Assembly (NCBI GenBank): GCA_965242495.1
Contig: OZ251446.1
Span: 2,170,001-2,234,000, forward strand
Reading direction: 5' to 3'
Origin: CBDESN01 sp965242495
Lineage (GTDB): Bacteria; Pseudomonadota; Alphaproteobacteria; MPNO01
Length of the DNA: 64,000 bases
In this document: piece by piece, positions 52,998 through 61,048 of the stretch
Position numbering within the stretch: position 1 is the first letter of the stretch
Layout of the letters: the number at the start of each line of letters is the position of its first letter
Program-made: the position numbers and the translations under genes
Notes under the pieces: model-generated
The model's input: only the letters and a program-made list of their open reading frames with translations
The model's database searches: none
Told to the model about the DNA's origin: nothing

Positions 52998-54573
52998 CGA
53001 CGACGATGAAGGCGGGGAAGTCCTCGACCTCGATGCGCCACACGGCCTCCATGCCCAGGTCTTCGTATTCGATGCATTCGACCTTGCGGATGCAGTCTTG
53101 GGCGAGCCGCGCGCCGGGGCCGCCGACCGATCCGAGATAGAACCCGCCGAACTTCCGGCAGGCGTCGCGCACCTGGGCCGACCGGTTGCCCTTGGCGAGC
53201 ATGACGTGGCTGCCGCCCGCGGCCTGGAAGGCGGCGACGTAGGAATCCATGCGTCCGGCGGTGGTCGGGCCGAAGGAACCCGTCGCGTGGCCCGCCGGCG
53301 TCTTGGCCGGCCCGGCGTAATAGATCATGTGGTCCTTGACGTAGGACGGCAAGCCGTCGCCGGCGTCGAGCCGCGCCTGAAGGCGGGCGTGGGCGGCGTC
53401 GCGGGCTACGATCATCGGCCCGGTCAGCGACAGGCGCGTGCGGATCGGGTGGCGGCTCAGAGCGCGGCGGATCTCCGCCATCGGCCGGTCGAGGTCGATG
53501 CGGACGACGCCGGCATGGAGGTCCACCGGCTCGACCTCGGGAAGATAGGCCGCCGGGTTGGTCTCGAACCGTTCGAGGAAGATCCCCTCGTTCGTGATCT
53601 TGCCGAGGGCCTGCCGGTCGGCGGCGCAGGACACGCCCAACCCGATCGGCAGCGACGCGCCGTGCCGGGGCAGGCGGATCACCCGCACGTCATGGCAGAA
53701 ATACTTGCCGCCGAACTGCGCCCCGATGCCCATCCGCCGCGTCAGTTCGAGCACTTCCCGCTCCATGTCGAGGTCGCGGAACGCCTGCCCTCTGTCGTCG
53801 CCATGGACGGGGAGGGTGTCGAGGTAGCGGCAGCTCGCGAGCTTGACCGTCTTGATCGTCAGCTCGGCCGAAGTGCCGCCGACGACGATCGCCAAATGAT
53901 AGGGCGGGCAGGCCGCGGTCCCCAGGGTGCGTATCTTCTCGTCCAGGAAGGCGAGCATCTTCTCCGGGTTCAACACCGCGGGCGTCTGCTGGTAGAGGAA
54001 CGACTTGTTGGCCGACCCGCCGCCCTTGGCGACGAACAGAAACTCATAGGCCGCGCCGCCGGCGGCGTAGATCTCGATCTGCGCCGGGAGATTGTCGCCG
54101 GTGTTGACCTCCTGGTACATCGACAACGGCGCCATGTGGGAGTAGCGCAGGTTGCGCGTCAGATAGGCGCGCCGGACGCCTTCCGACAGCGCCGCCTCGT
54201 CGCCGCCGCCGGTCCAGACGCCGTCGCCCTTCTTCGCCATGACGATCGCGGTGCCGGTGTCCTGGCACATGGGCAGGACGCCGGCGGCGGCGACGTTGGC
54301 GTTCTTCAACAGATCGAGAGCCACGAAGCGGTCGTTGTCCGAGGCCTCCGGGTCGTCGAGGATGTCGCGGAGCTGGCGCAGATGGCCGGGCCGCAGGTAA
54401 TGGGCGATGTCGGCGAAGGCCTCGGCGGCGAGCAGGCTCAGCCCCTCGGGCGCGACCGTGAGCATTTCCGTCCCGTTGAACGACCCGCGCCCGACATGGT
54501 CCGCCGACAGCTTGCGGTAGGGCGTATCGTCCCGCCCCAACGGAAACATTTCGCGATAGCCGGCGTCGGGCAT
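52963..54573 (-). CDS. fumA: Class I (iron-sulfur) fumarate hydratase
   Basis: A 536-residue oxygen-sensitive fumarase that hydrates fumarate to malate. Cluster and active-site regions are PMCQDTGTAIVMAKKG (Cys103), SHMAPLSMYQEVNTGDNLPAQIEIY, VAKGGGSANKSFLYQQTP, TAACPPYHLAIVVGGTSAE, KYFCHDVRVIRLPRHGAS, and the C-terminal domain with TGSFGPTTAGRMDSYV and MLAKGNRSAQVRDAC. The ATG has GAGGAG upstream. No class II fumC is in the window. Confidence 0.94.
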   Translation of the reverse strand: MPDAGYREMFPLGRDDTPYRKLSADHVGRGSFNGTEMLTVAPEGLSLLAAEAFADIAHYLRPGHLRQLRDILDDPEASDNDRFVALDLLKNANVAAAGVLPMCQDTGTAIVMAKKGDGVWTGGGDEAALSEGVRRAYLTRNLRYSHMAPLSMYQEVNTGDNLPAQIEIYAAGGAAYEFLFVAKGGGSANKSFLYQQTPAVLNPEKMLAFLDEKIRTLGTAACPPYHLAIVVGGTSAELTIKTVKLASCRYLDTLPVHGDDRGQAFRDLDMEREVLELTRRMGIGAQFGGKYFCHDVRVIRLPRHGASLPIGLGVSCAADRQALGKITNEGIFLERFETNPAAYLPEVEPVDLHAGVVRIDLDRPMAEIRRALSRHPIRTRLSLTGPMIVARDAAHARLQARLDAGDGLPSYVKDHMIYYAGPAKTPAGHATGSFGPTTAGRMDSYVAAFQAAGGSHVMLAKGNRSAQVRDACRKFGGFYLGSVGGPGARLAQDCIRKVECIEYEDLGMEAVWRIEVEDFPAFIVVDDKGNDFFQDL

Positions 54574-54627
54574 CGGCCTCTCCTCCTCGCCGCGTCTCGG
54601 GCCGCAGGACGCCCGCGCGGCCGGGCG

Positions 54628-55104
54628 CTATTTCTTGCGGAAGCTGTCGAGCGCCACCACCTCGCCCGCGGCTCCGCCCGCCGGCGGAGCGTTCCGGGCT
54701 TCGCCGCCGCCCTCGCCCGCTTCGCTCGCCGCGACGGTCGTCTCCTCCTTCGGCTCCTTGCGCTGGAAGCCGAATCCGACCGACGGATCGACGAACCCCG
54801 CCACCGCGTCGAACGGGATCAGCAGTCGTTCGGACTTGCCGTCGAAGCTCAGCGTCACCCCGAAGGCGCGTTCATCGACCTCCAAGCCTCGGAACCGGTG
54901 TTGCAGGACCACCGTCATTTCTTCGGGATAGCGCGCCCGCAGCCGGGCGGGGATCGCCACCCCGGCCGCGTCGGTGCGAAAGGTGACATAGAGGTGATGT
55001 TCGCCGGGAAACCCGCGCTCGGCCACCTGCGCCAGCACCTCGCGGAGCACGCCGCGCAGCGCGCGCTCCATCATCTCGGGATAATTCAGCGTCGTCTCGG
55101 TCAC
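54628..55104 (-). CDS. sspB: ClpXP adaptor SspB (alphaproteobacterial type)
   Basis: A 158-residue adaptor that brings ssrA-tagged proteins to the ClpXP protease. The folded tag-binding domain shows NYPEMMERALRGVLREVLAQVAERGFPGEHHLYVTFRTDAAGVAIP, RYPEEMTVVLQHRFRGLEVDERAFGVTLSFDGKSERLLIPFDAV, and FGFQ. An acidic flexible tail ends in VVALDSFRKK, the ClpX-docking end. A GTG start is used. It lies directly downstream of the tmRNA gene on the same strand, only about 30 bp from its predicted end. Confidence 0.92.
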   Translation of the reverse strand: MTETTLNYPEMMERALRGVLREVLAQVAERGFPGEHHLYVTFRTDAAGVAIPARLRARYPEEMTVVLQHRFRGLEVDERAFGVTLSFDGKSERLLIPFDAVAGFVDPSVGFGFQRKEPKEETTVAASEAGEGGGEARNAPPAGGAAGEVVALDSFRKK

Positions 55105-55135
55105 GGGTCCGTCGGGCGTGGCGGGAAAGGCCGCT

Positions 55136-55385
55136 TGAAGTGGGGGGCTTCTGTTGCCCGGCGCCCCCCGAACCGCGCTTGCCTAGCTAGGCAGCGAGAG
55201 CCAACTCGTCGTTGTCATTGGCATCTGTAACGTCGGCCCGATAACGGCGGTACCATGCCGGGCGAAAAGCCGGTCTTTACACGCGCGTCGATCCTGGTTC
55301 GCCCCCGCGATGCGCCGCGTGCGGCGCTCGGGTCTGGTGGAGGCGCCGGGTACTGCCCCCGGGTCCGCATCGCTTATTGCACAAG
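55136..55385 (-). ncRNA. ssrA: Transfer-messenger RNA, circularly permuted two-piece form
   Basis: The gene is on the minus strand. The acceptor piece comes first: T-arm CCGGG...CCCGG (55346-55363), acceptor 3' strand CGCCTCC (55345-55339), discriminator A, CCA (55337-55335). A 28-nt spacer (55334-55307) with a GCGCCGC/GCGGCGC hairpin follows and is expected to be cut out. The coding piece starts GGGGGCGAACCAGGATCGACG at 55306, whose GGGGGCG pairs with the acceptor 3' strand. The tag frame (55222-55187) reads ANDNDELALAA then TAG. A GGGGGGC/GCCCCCC stem (55142-55169) with GGCAACAGAA is the pseudoknot after the tag. The outer 5' and 3' limits are estimates. Confidence 0.93.
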
Positions 55386-55394
55386 CCGTTTATC

Positions 55395-55423
55395 GCCATA
55401 GCCGGTGTCCCGGCGAATCGCAA
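55395..55423 (-). promoter_or_regulatory. Candidate ssrA promoter
   Basis: On the minus strand TTGCGA (55423-55418) and TATGGC (55400-55395) are 17 bp apart, with the expected start just before the acceptor piece of the tmRNA. Confidence 0.5.
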
Positions 55424-55569
55424 TATAGGGCGCCGCGCCGCCGATGTGAAGCCCGAATCGAACCGCCGCCCGCCGGGCGTCCCGGGCAGACGCCGTTGAC
55501 GCCGCCGCCGACCGTCCGCACATTCCCCCGGAGCGCGCCCGGGGCGCACTCGGCGACGGAGGTTCGACG

Positions 55570-56997
55570 ATGCCCAGCCGACCTGTCGATCTGGTGGTCA
55601 AGGGCGGATGGATCGTGTCGCCCGAGAGCACCGTCGAGGCCAGCCTGGCCGTAGACGGCGGCGCGGTGGTCGCGATCGCGCAGCAGGACGCGATGCCGGC
55701 GGCGCGCGAGACCATCGACGCGCGCGGCCGCCACATCCTGCCCGGGCTCGTCGACAGCCACGTCCATTTCCGCGAGCCCGGCTTCGAGCACAAGGAGGAT
55801 TGGCGGTCGGGCACCGCGGCGGCGGCCTGCGGCGGCGCCACCACGGTGTTCGAGATGCCCAACACCCGTCCGCCGACCGCGACCGTGGACGCGCTGCGCC
55901 GCAAGCAGGAGATCGCCGCCAGCGGCGCGCACGTCGATTACGGCATCTACGGCCTCCTCGACGAGGACAATATCGACCAGTTGGAGGCGCTGGCCGCGGC
56001 CGGCGCCGCCGGGTTCAAATGCTTCATGGGCAACACCTTCGGCGACCTGCCGGCGCCCAGCGACGGAGCGATGCTCGAAGGGTTCGAGATCCTCGCCGGG
56101 CTCGGCAAGCGCTGCGTCGTCCATGCCGAGAACGCCTCGATCATGGCCCGGCGCGAGGCGCAGCTGCGGGCCGCGGGGCGGACCGATCCGCTGGCGCATC
56201 TCGCCTCCCGGCCCGAAATCTGCGCCGTCGAGGCGGTGAGCCGCGCGATCCTGTTCGCCGAATGGACCGGGGCGCGCCTCCACATCGCGCATAAATCTTC
56301 CCGCGACGCGCTGCCCGCGGTGCGCCAGGCCAAGGAGCGCGGCGTCGACGTGACGGTCGAGACCTGCCCGCAATACCTGCTGCTCACCACCGAGGACATG
56401 GCCCGCGCCGGCGGCGTGATGCGGGTCAACCCGCCGATCCGCGAGCCCGGCCATGGAGAGGCGCTATGGGCGGGGCTTCGCGACGGCGCGATCGACATGC
56501 TCGCCACCGACCACGCGCCGCATCTGCCGGCGGAAAAGACCGACCCCGACATCTGGCGCTGCGAGTGCGGTTTCCCCGGCATCGAGACCGCATTGCCGCT
56601 GATGCTGACCGAGGTCGGCAACCGGCGCATGACGATCAACGACTACGTCCGCTGGTCATCGGCCAACCCGGCCAAGGCCTGGGGCCTCTACCCGCGCAAG
56701 GGCGCGCTCCAGGTCGGCTCCGACGCCGACATGGCGATCGTCGATCTCGACCGCGAGGCCGTGCTCGACCAGACGCGCCTCCATTCCAAAAGCCGTATCT
56801 CGCCCTGGCATGGCCGCGCGGTGCGGGGCGTCCCGGTCTATACCCTCCTGCGCGGCCGCGTGGTGGCCCGCGACGGCGAACTCACGGGCGCGCCGGGCTG
56901 GGGCCGACCGGCGCCGCAGGAGATGCCGCCGCCCGCGCCCCGCAACCTGGACAAGACCTCGGCCGCGATCGTCCGCGCAGCGGGGACGGCAGGGTAG
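55570..56997 (+). CDS. Cyclic amidohydrolase (dihydroorotase / allantoinase / hydantoinase family)
   Basis: A 475-residue metal-dependent cyclic amidohydrolase. The metal motif is GLVDSHVHFREPGFEHKEDW, the carboxylated-lysine strand is AAGFKCFMGN, further ligands are VHAEN and LHIAHKSS, and the catalytic aspartate is in DMLATDHAPH. The family opens cyclic amides such as dihydroorotate, allantoin or hydantoins. The genome context (two more hydrolases, transporter, decarboxylase) argues for a catabolic substrate rather than pyrimidine synthesis. GGAGG lies upstream of the ATG at 55570. It opens a five-gene plus-strand run. Confidence 0.87.
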   Translation: MPSRPVDLVVKGGWIVSPESTVEASLAVDGGAVVAIAQQDAMPAARETIDARGRHILPGLVDSHVHFREPGFEHKEDWRSGTAAAACGGATTVFEMPNTRPPTATVDALRRKQEIAASGAHVDYGIYGLLDEDNIDQLEALAAAGAAGFKCFMGNTFGDLPAPSDGAMLEGFEILAGLGKRCVVHAENASIMARREAQLRAAGRTDPLAHLASRPEICAVEAVSRAILFAEWTGARLHIAHKSSRDALPAVRQAKERGVDVTVETCPQYLLLTTEDMARAGGVMRVNPPIREPGHGEALWAGLRDGAIDMLATDHAPHLPAEKTDPDIWRCECGFPGIETALPLMLTEVGNRRMTINDYVRWSSANPAKAWGLYPRKGALQVGSDADMAIVDLDREAVLDQTRLHSKSRISPWHGRAVRGVPVYTLLRGRVVARDGELTGAPGWGRPAPQEMPPPAPRNLDKTSAAIVRAAGTAG

Positions 56998-57009
56998 GGA
57001 GGCGGTCCG

Positions 57010-58539
57010 ATGGCCTCGGGAGCGGAGACGATCCTGATCGAAGGCGGGCTGGTCTACGACCATGACGGCGACCCGCATCTTCCGGCGCGCGCCGACATCC
57101 TGATCGAGGGCGCGCGGATCGCGCGGGTGGGGCCGGGGCTCGCCGCGGCGCCGGGGGCGCGCGACGCCGGCCGCGTCGTCGATGCGCGCGACCGGCTGGT
57201 CGTTCCCGGTTTCGTCAACGCGCATTACCACTCGCACGACGTGCTGCTCAAGGGTTGCTTCGAGACCGAGCCGCTCGAAGTCTGGGTGTTGGGCGCGCTG
57301 CCCCCCGCCTATCCCAAGCGCTCGACGGAGGAGGTCCGCGCGCGGACCCTGTTGGGCGCCGCCGAGTGCATCCATGGCGGCATGACCACCGTGCAGGACA
57401 TGCTGACGGTCTTTCCGCCCGACCCCGACCACGTGGATACGGCGCTGGCCGCCTATGCCGAGATCGGCATCCGCGTCGTCTTCGCGCTGCAGGTCGGCGA
57501 CATCCCGGGGATCGAGCGGGTGCCCTTCTGGGCCGAGACGACGCCGCCCGAACATCACCGCTATCTGGGCGCCTCGGTCGAGCCGTTCGCAGGCGTCGAC
57601 CCGGTCGATGCGGCGATGGCCGAATATCGCCGCGCGCGCGGCGGGAATGCGCGCATCGGCTGGGGGCTCGCGCCGACCAGCCCCGAATTCTGCTCACCGG
57701 GGCTGCTCGAACGACTGGCCGCCGAGTCGCGCGCGCACGACCTTCCGGTCTATACCCACATCTACGAGTCGCGCCCGATGGCCCTGGCCGGCCGGCGGTA
57801 CATGCCCGAGCATGGCGGCTCGCAGCTGCGCTATCTCGATGCGGTCGGACTCCTGGGCCCGCGCCTCTGCCTCGCCCACGCCGTGTGGATGCTGCCCGAC
57901 GAGATCGCCCGCATCGCCGAGGCCGGGGCCAGCGTCGCCGCCTGCCCGGTCGGCAACCTCAAGACCAAGAGCGGAGTCGCGCCGATCCGCGAATATCTCG
58001 CCGCCGGGGTCAACGTCGCCCTGGGCTGCGACAATTCGAGCTGCGGCGACGCGCAGAACATGTTCCAGGCGATGAAGCTGTTCGCCGGACTCGCCGCGGT
58101 CTCCGATCCCGAGCCCGGCCCGCCGAGCGCGGCCGATGCGATCCGCTGCGCGACGCTGGGAGGCGCGGCGGCGACCGGGCTCGCCGGGACGGTCGGCGCG
58201 ATCCGGCCCGGTATGAAGGCGGACCTGACGCTGCTCGATCTCGCCGGCCTGCCGCTGGTGCCGCTCAACAGCGCGGCGCGCCAACTCGTGTTCGCCGAAT
58301 CGGGCGCCAGCATCGACATGGTGCTGATCGACGGCCGGGTAGTGCTGGAGGACCGCCGGCTGACCACGATCGACGAGGAGGAGCTCCGCGCCTCGGTGGA
58401 GGTCGTCATGCACGGGCTGCGCGACGACGTGGCCCGGGTGAAGCGTCGGCTGCGGACCCTCTACCCCCATCTGCTCGACGCCTGGCGCAAGAGTTGGGGC
58501 GAAGAGGTGGGGCTCCACCGCTATGTGGGCCGCGGATGA
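57010..58539 (+). CDS. TRZ/ATZ-type amidohydrolase (deaminase-like)
   Basis: A 509-residue amidohydrolase of the subgroup containing atrazine chlorohydrolase, 5'-methylthioadenosine deaminase and guanine deaminase. The metal motif is GFVNAHYHSHDVLLKG, where the usual HxH reads HYH; then THIYESR, LAHAVWMLPDEI and the acidic CDNSSCGDAQNMFQAMKL. The C-terminal beta domain has GTVGAIRPGMKADLTLLDL. It would hydrolyse an amino, imino or halogen group from a ring. It is 12 bp behind the cyclic amidohydrolase and overlaps the M20 gene by 4 bp. Confidence 0.87.
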   Translation: MASGAETILIEGGLVYDHDGDPHLPARADILIEGARIARVGPGLAAAPGARDAGRVVDARDRLVVPGFVNAHYHSHDVLLKGCFETEPLEVWVLGALPPAYPKRSTEEVRARTLLGAAECIHGGMTTVQDMLTVFPPDPDHVDTALAAYAEIGIRVVFALQVGDIPGIERVPFWAETTPPEHHRYLGASVEPFAGVDPVDAAMAEYRRARGGNARIGWGLAPTSPEFCSPGLLERLAAESRAHDLPVYTHIYESRPMALAGRRYMPEHGGSQLRYLDAVGLLGPRLCLAHAVWMLPDEIARIAEAGASVAACPVGNLKTKSGVAPIREYLAAGVNVALGCDNSSCGDAQNMFQAMKLFAGLAAVSDPEPGPPSAADAIRCATLGGAAATGLAGTVGAIRPGMKADLTLLDLAGLPLVPLNSAARQLVFAESGASIDMVLIDGRVVLEDRRLTTIDEEELRASVEVVMHGLRDDVARVKRRLRTLYPHLLDAWRKSWGEEVGLHRYVGRG

Positions 58540-59771
58540 CGATCGCAGCCGCGACCGGGGCGGAGATCCGGCGCTTTCTCGACGCGCGGCGAGGGGATCA
58601 GACGGCCTTCCTCGCCGAGCTGGTCCGGGTCCCGGCGGACAATCCGCCGGGCGACTGCGCTCCCCATGCCGAGCATACCGCGGCCCTGCTGGCGGGGCTC
58701 GGGCTCCGGGTCGAGAAGCACCCGGCGCCGGCGGAGGCCTGCCGCGCCCGCGGCATGGTCAGCGTCACCAATCTGGTGGTCCGCGAACGCTTCGGAGCGG
58801 GACCCGTCATCGCCCTCAACGCCCATGCCGACGCCGTGCCGCCGGGCGACGGGTGGAGCGCCGATCCCTACGGGGCCGAGATCCGCGACGGCGTCATGCT
58901 GGGCCGCGGCGTCGCGGTCTCGAAGGGCGACGTCGCGGCCTACGTCTTCGCGCTGCTGGCCCTGCGGGCGAGCAAGGCGGCGCTGCGAGGGACGGTCGAG
59001 CTGCATCTCACCTACGACGAGGAGGTGAGCGGCTTCCTCGGCCCCGGACGGCTGTTGCGGCGCGGCGTCTCCCGGCCCGACTACGCGATCTGCGCCGGCT
59101 TCACCTATTTCGTCGGCGCGGCGCATAACGGCTGCCTGCAGCTGGAGGTAACCCTTGCCGGACGGTCCGCTCATGCGGCGATGCCCGAAAACGGCCGCGA
59201 CGCGCTGGCCGCGGCGACGTCGGTGTTGGGCGCGCTGTACGCTCACCGCGAGGGGTATGGCGGGACGACGTCGTCGATCCCGGGAATCGGCGCGCCCACC
59301 CTGGTGGTCGGCCGCATCGAGGGCGGCGCCAGCGCCAACGTCGTGCCGGGCCGCGTCGCGCTGCGGCTCGACCGCCGCGTCATCCCCGAGGAGGACCCGG
59401 CCGCGGTCGAGCGCGAGCTCGTCGAACTGATCCGGGATGCGGCCGCGCCCCATCCCGGCATCGATTGCCGCATCGAGCGGCTGCTGCTCGCCGAGCCGCT
59501 GGTCCGCGTCGAGGGGACCGACCGGCTGGCCGCGGTCGTCGCCGGGCAGGCGCGGGCCGTGCTGGGCGAGGAGATCCCCGCGCGCGGCGTCCCGCTGTTC
59601 ACCGATGCCCGCCACTATTCGAGCGCCGGCGTCCCGACGGTGATGTACGGCGCGGGGCCCCGACGCATCGGCGACTGCAACGTCCACGAGGCCGACGAAC
59701 GACTCGACCTGGACGATCTCCGCAAGGCGACCGAGATCGTGGCGCGGTCGCTGGTCGAGCTGCTGGCCTGA
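58536..59771 (+). CDS. M20 family metallo-hydrolase (ArgE/DapE-like)
   Basis: A 411-residue M20 enzyme. The first metal segment is ALNAHADAVPPGDGWSADP, the catalytic glutamate pair is in LTYDEEVSGFLGPG, the dimerisation domain starts LEVTLAGRSAHAAMPENGRDALAAA, and the last metal histidine is near the C-terminus (CNVHEADERLDL). The second ligand region GRGVAVSKGDVAAYV has V-S-K-G-D where many relatives have M-K-G. Such enzymes cleave N-acyl or N-carbamoyl groups, fitting a pathway after ring opening. The ATG is embedded in the preceding stop. Confidence 0.87.
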   Translation: MTIAAATGAEIRRFLDARRGDQTAFLAELVRVPADNPPGDCAPHAEHTAALLAGLGLRVEKHPAPAEACRARGMVSVTNLVVRERFGAGPVIALNAHADAVPPGDGWSADPYGAEIRDGVMLGRGVAVSKGDVAAYVFALLALRASKAALRGTVELHLTYDEEVSGFLGPGRLLRRGVSRPDYAICAGFTYFVGAAHNGCLQLEVTLAGRSAHAAMPENGRDALAAATSVLGALYAHREGYGGTTSSIPGIGAPTLVVGRIEGGASANVVPGRVALRLDRRVIPEEDPAAVERELVELIRDAAAPHPGIDCRIERLLLAEPLVRVEGTDRLAAVVAGQARAVLGEEIPARGVPLFTDARHYSSAGVPTVMYGAGPRRIGDCNVHEADERLDLDDLRKATEIVARSLVELLA

Positions 59772-59777
59772 CCGCCC

Positions 59778-60986
59778 ATGCCCCGCCGCGCCCTGTCGCC
59801 CGAGGCCCGCGACTGGAAGAACGTGCTGGTGCTGGCGACCTGCCAGATGCTGTTCGGCTCCGGCCGCGCGCTGCTCGTCGTCACCAGCCCGCTGATCGGC
59901 TACGTGCTCGCCGACGAGCGGGCGCTGGCGACGCTGCCCGCCTCGCTGGTCATCGTCGGCACCGCGCTCGCGACCGTTCCCGCCTCGCTGTTCATGCACC
60001 GCGTCGGGCGCCGGCTCGGCTTCCTGACGGGCGCGCTGATCGGCGCCCTCGGCGGGCTGGTGAGCGGCTACGGCATCTACGCCGCCGACTTCTGGCTGTT
60101 CTGCCTCGGAACCCTGCTGTTCGGGAGCTTCGCCGGCTTCGCCCAGCTCTACCGTTTCGCCGCCACCGACGTGGCGCGCAAGGAGTTCCGCGGCAAGGCG
60201 GTCTCGCTGGTGCTGGCCGGCGGCGTAGTCGCCGCCTTCGTCGGGCCGGAGGCCGCGAAGCTGGGCAAGGACCTGGTGACCTCGGCCGAGTTCCTCGGCG
60301 CCTACGGCTATCTGTGCGCCGCCACGCTGTTGACCGGGGCGATCGTGCTGCTGGTGGACATCCCACGCCTCACGCCCGCGCAGGCGCGCGCGCCGGGCCG
60401 ACCGCTACCGGTCATCATGCGCCAGCGGACCTTCGTCGTCGCCACCGCGACCGCGATGGTCGGGCATTCGGTGATGGCGCTGCTGATGACGGCGACGCCG
60501 CTGGCCATGTCGCACGCTTCGCTGAGCTTCGACGAGACCGCCCTGGTGATCGAATGGCACAGCGTCGGGATGTTCGCGCCCGGCTTCGTCACCGGCTCGC
60601 TGATCGCGCGGTTCGGCGTGATGCGGATCATTCTGGCCGGTCTGCTGCTACAGACGGCGTGCGTCGGCATCGCGCTGTCGGGCGAGGGGCTCGGGCAATT
60701 CTGGCTGTCGTTGTTCCTGCTCGGGGTGGGCTGGAACTTCACCTTCGTCGGCGGCACGACGCTGTTGGCCGAAGTCCACACGCCGGCGGAACGGGGCAAG
60801 ACCCAGGGCGCCAACAACTTCCTCATCTTCGGCGCGGTCGCCATCGCTTCGTTGTCCTCGGGAACGCTGCTGCATTACGTCGGCTGGCAGTGGGTCAACC
60901 TCGCCGCCCTGCCCTTCCTCGCCGCCGCCATCGCGATCGGCCTCCGGTTCGCTCTGCGGCCCGACCCCGCGCCGCGGCCCGCATAG
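59778..60986 (+). CDS. MFS transporter
   Basis: A 402-residue major facilitator with 12 predicted helices. The loop 2-3 motif reads LFMHRVGRRLGFLTGALIG, and the second half begins after the charged central loop (PRLTPAQARAPGRPLPVIMRQRTF). LFLLGVGWNFTFVGGTTLLAEVHTPAERGKTQGANNFLIFG matches a group of bacterial MFS permeases of unknown substrate. It is 6 bp downstream of the M20 gene, so uptake or efflux of the pathway substrate or product is inferred. Confidence 0.9.
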   Translation: MPRRALSPEARDWKNVLVLATCQMLFGSGRALLVVTSPLIGYVLADERALATLPASLVIVGTALATVPASLFMHRVGRRLGFLTGALIGALGGLVSGYGIYAADFWLFCLGTLLFGSFAGFAQLYRFAATDVARKEFRGKAVSLVLAGGVVAAFVGPEAAKLGKDLVTSAEFLGAYGYLCAATLLTGAIVLLVDIPRLTPAQARAPGRPLPVIMRQRTFVVATATAMVGHSVMALLMTATPLAMSHASLSFDETALVIEWHSVGMFAPGFVTGSLIARFGVMRIILAGLLLQTACVGIALSGEGLGQFWLSLFLLGVGWNFTFVGGTTLLAEVHTPAERGKTQGANNFLIFGAVAIASLSSGTLLHYVGWQWVNLAALPFLAAAIAIGLRFALRPDPAPRPA

Positions 60987-61048
60987 GACGGATTGCCCGG
61001 CCCCGCGCCGCCCTGTAGCTATGGCCGTCGGGTCGGCGGAGAGACGGC

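Noticed and set aside
55570..56997. pyrC assignment (pyrimidine biosynthesis) for the cyclic amidohydrolase
   Set aside because: There is no pyrB beside it, and the neighbours are hydrolases and a transporter, so only the family is named.
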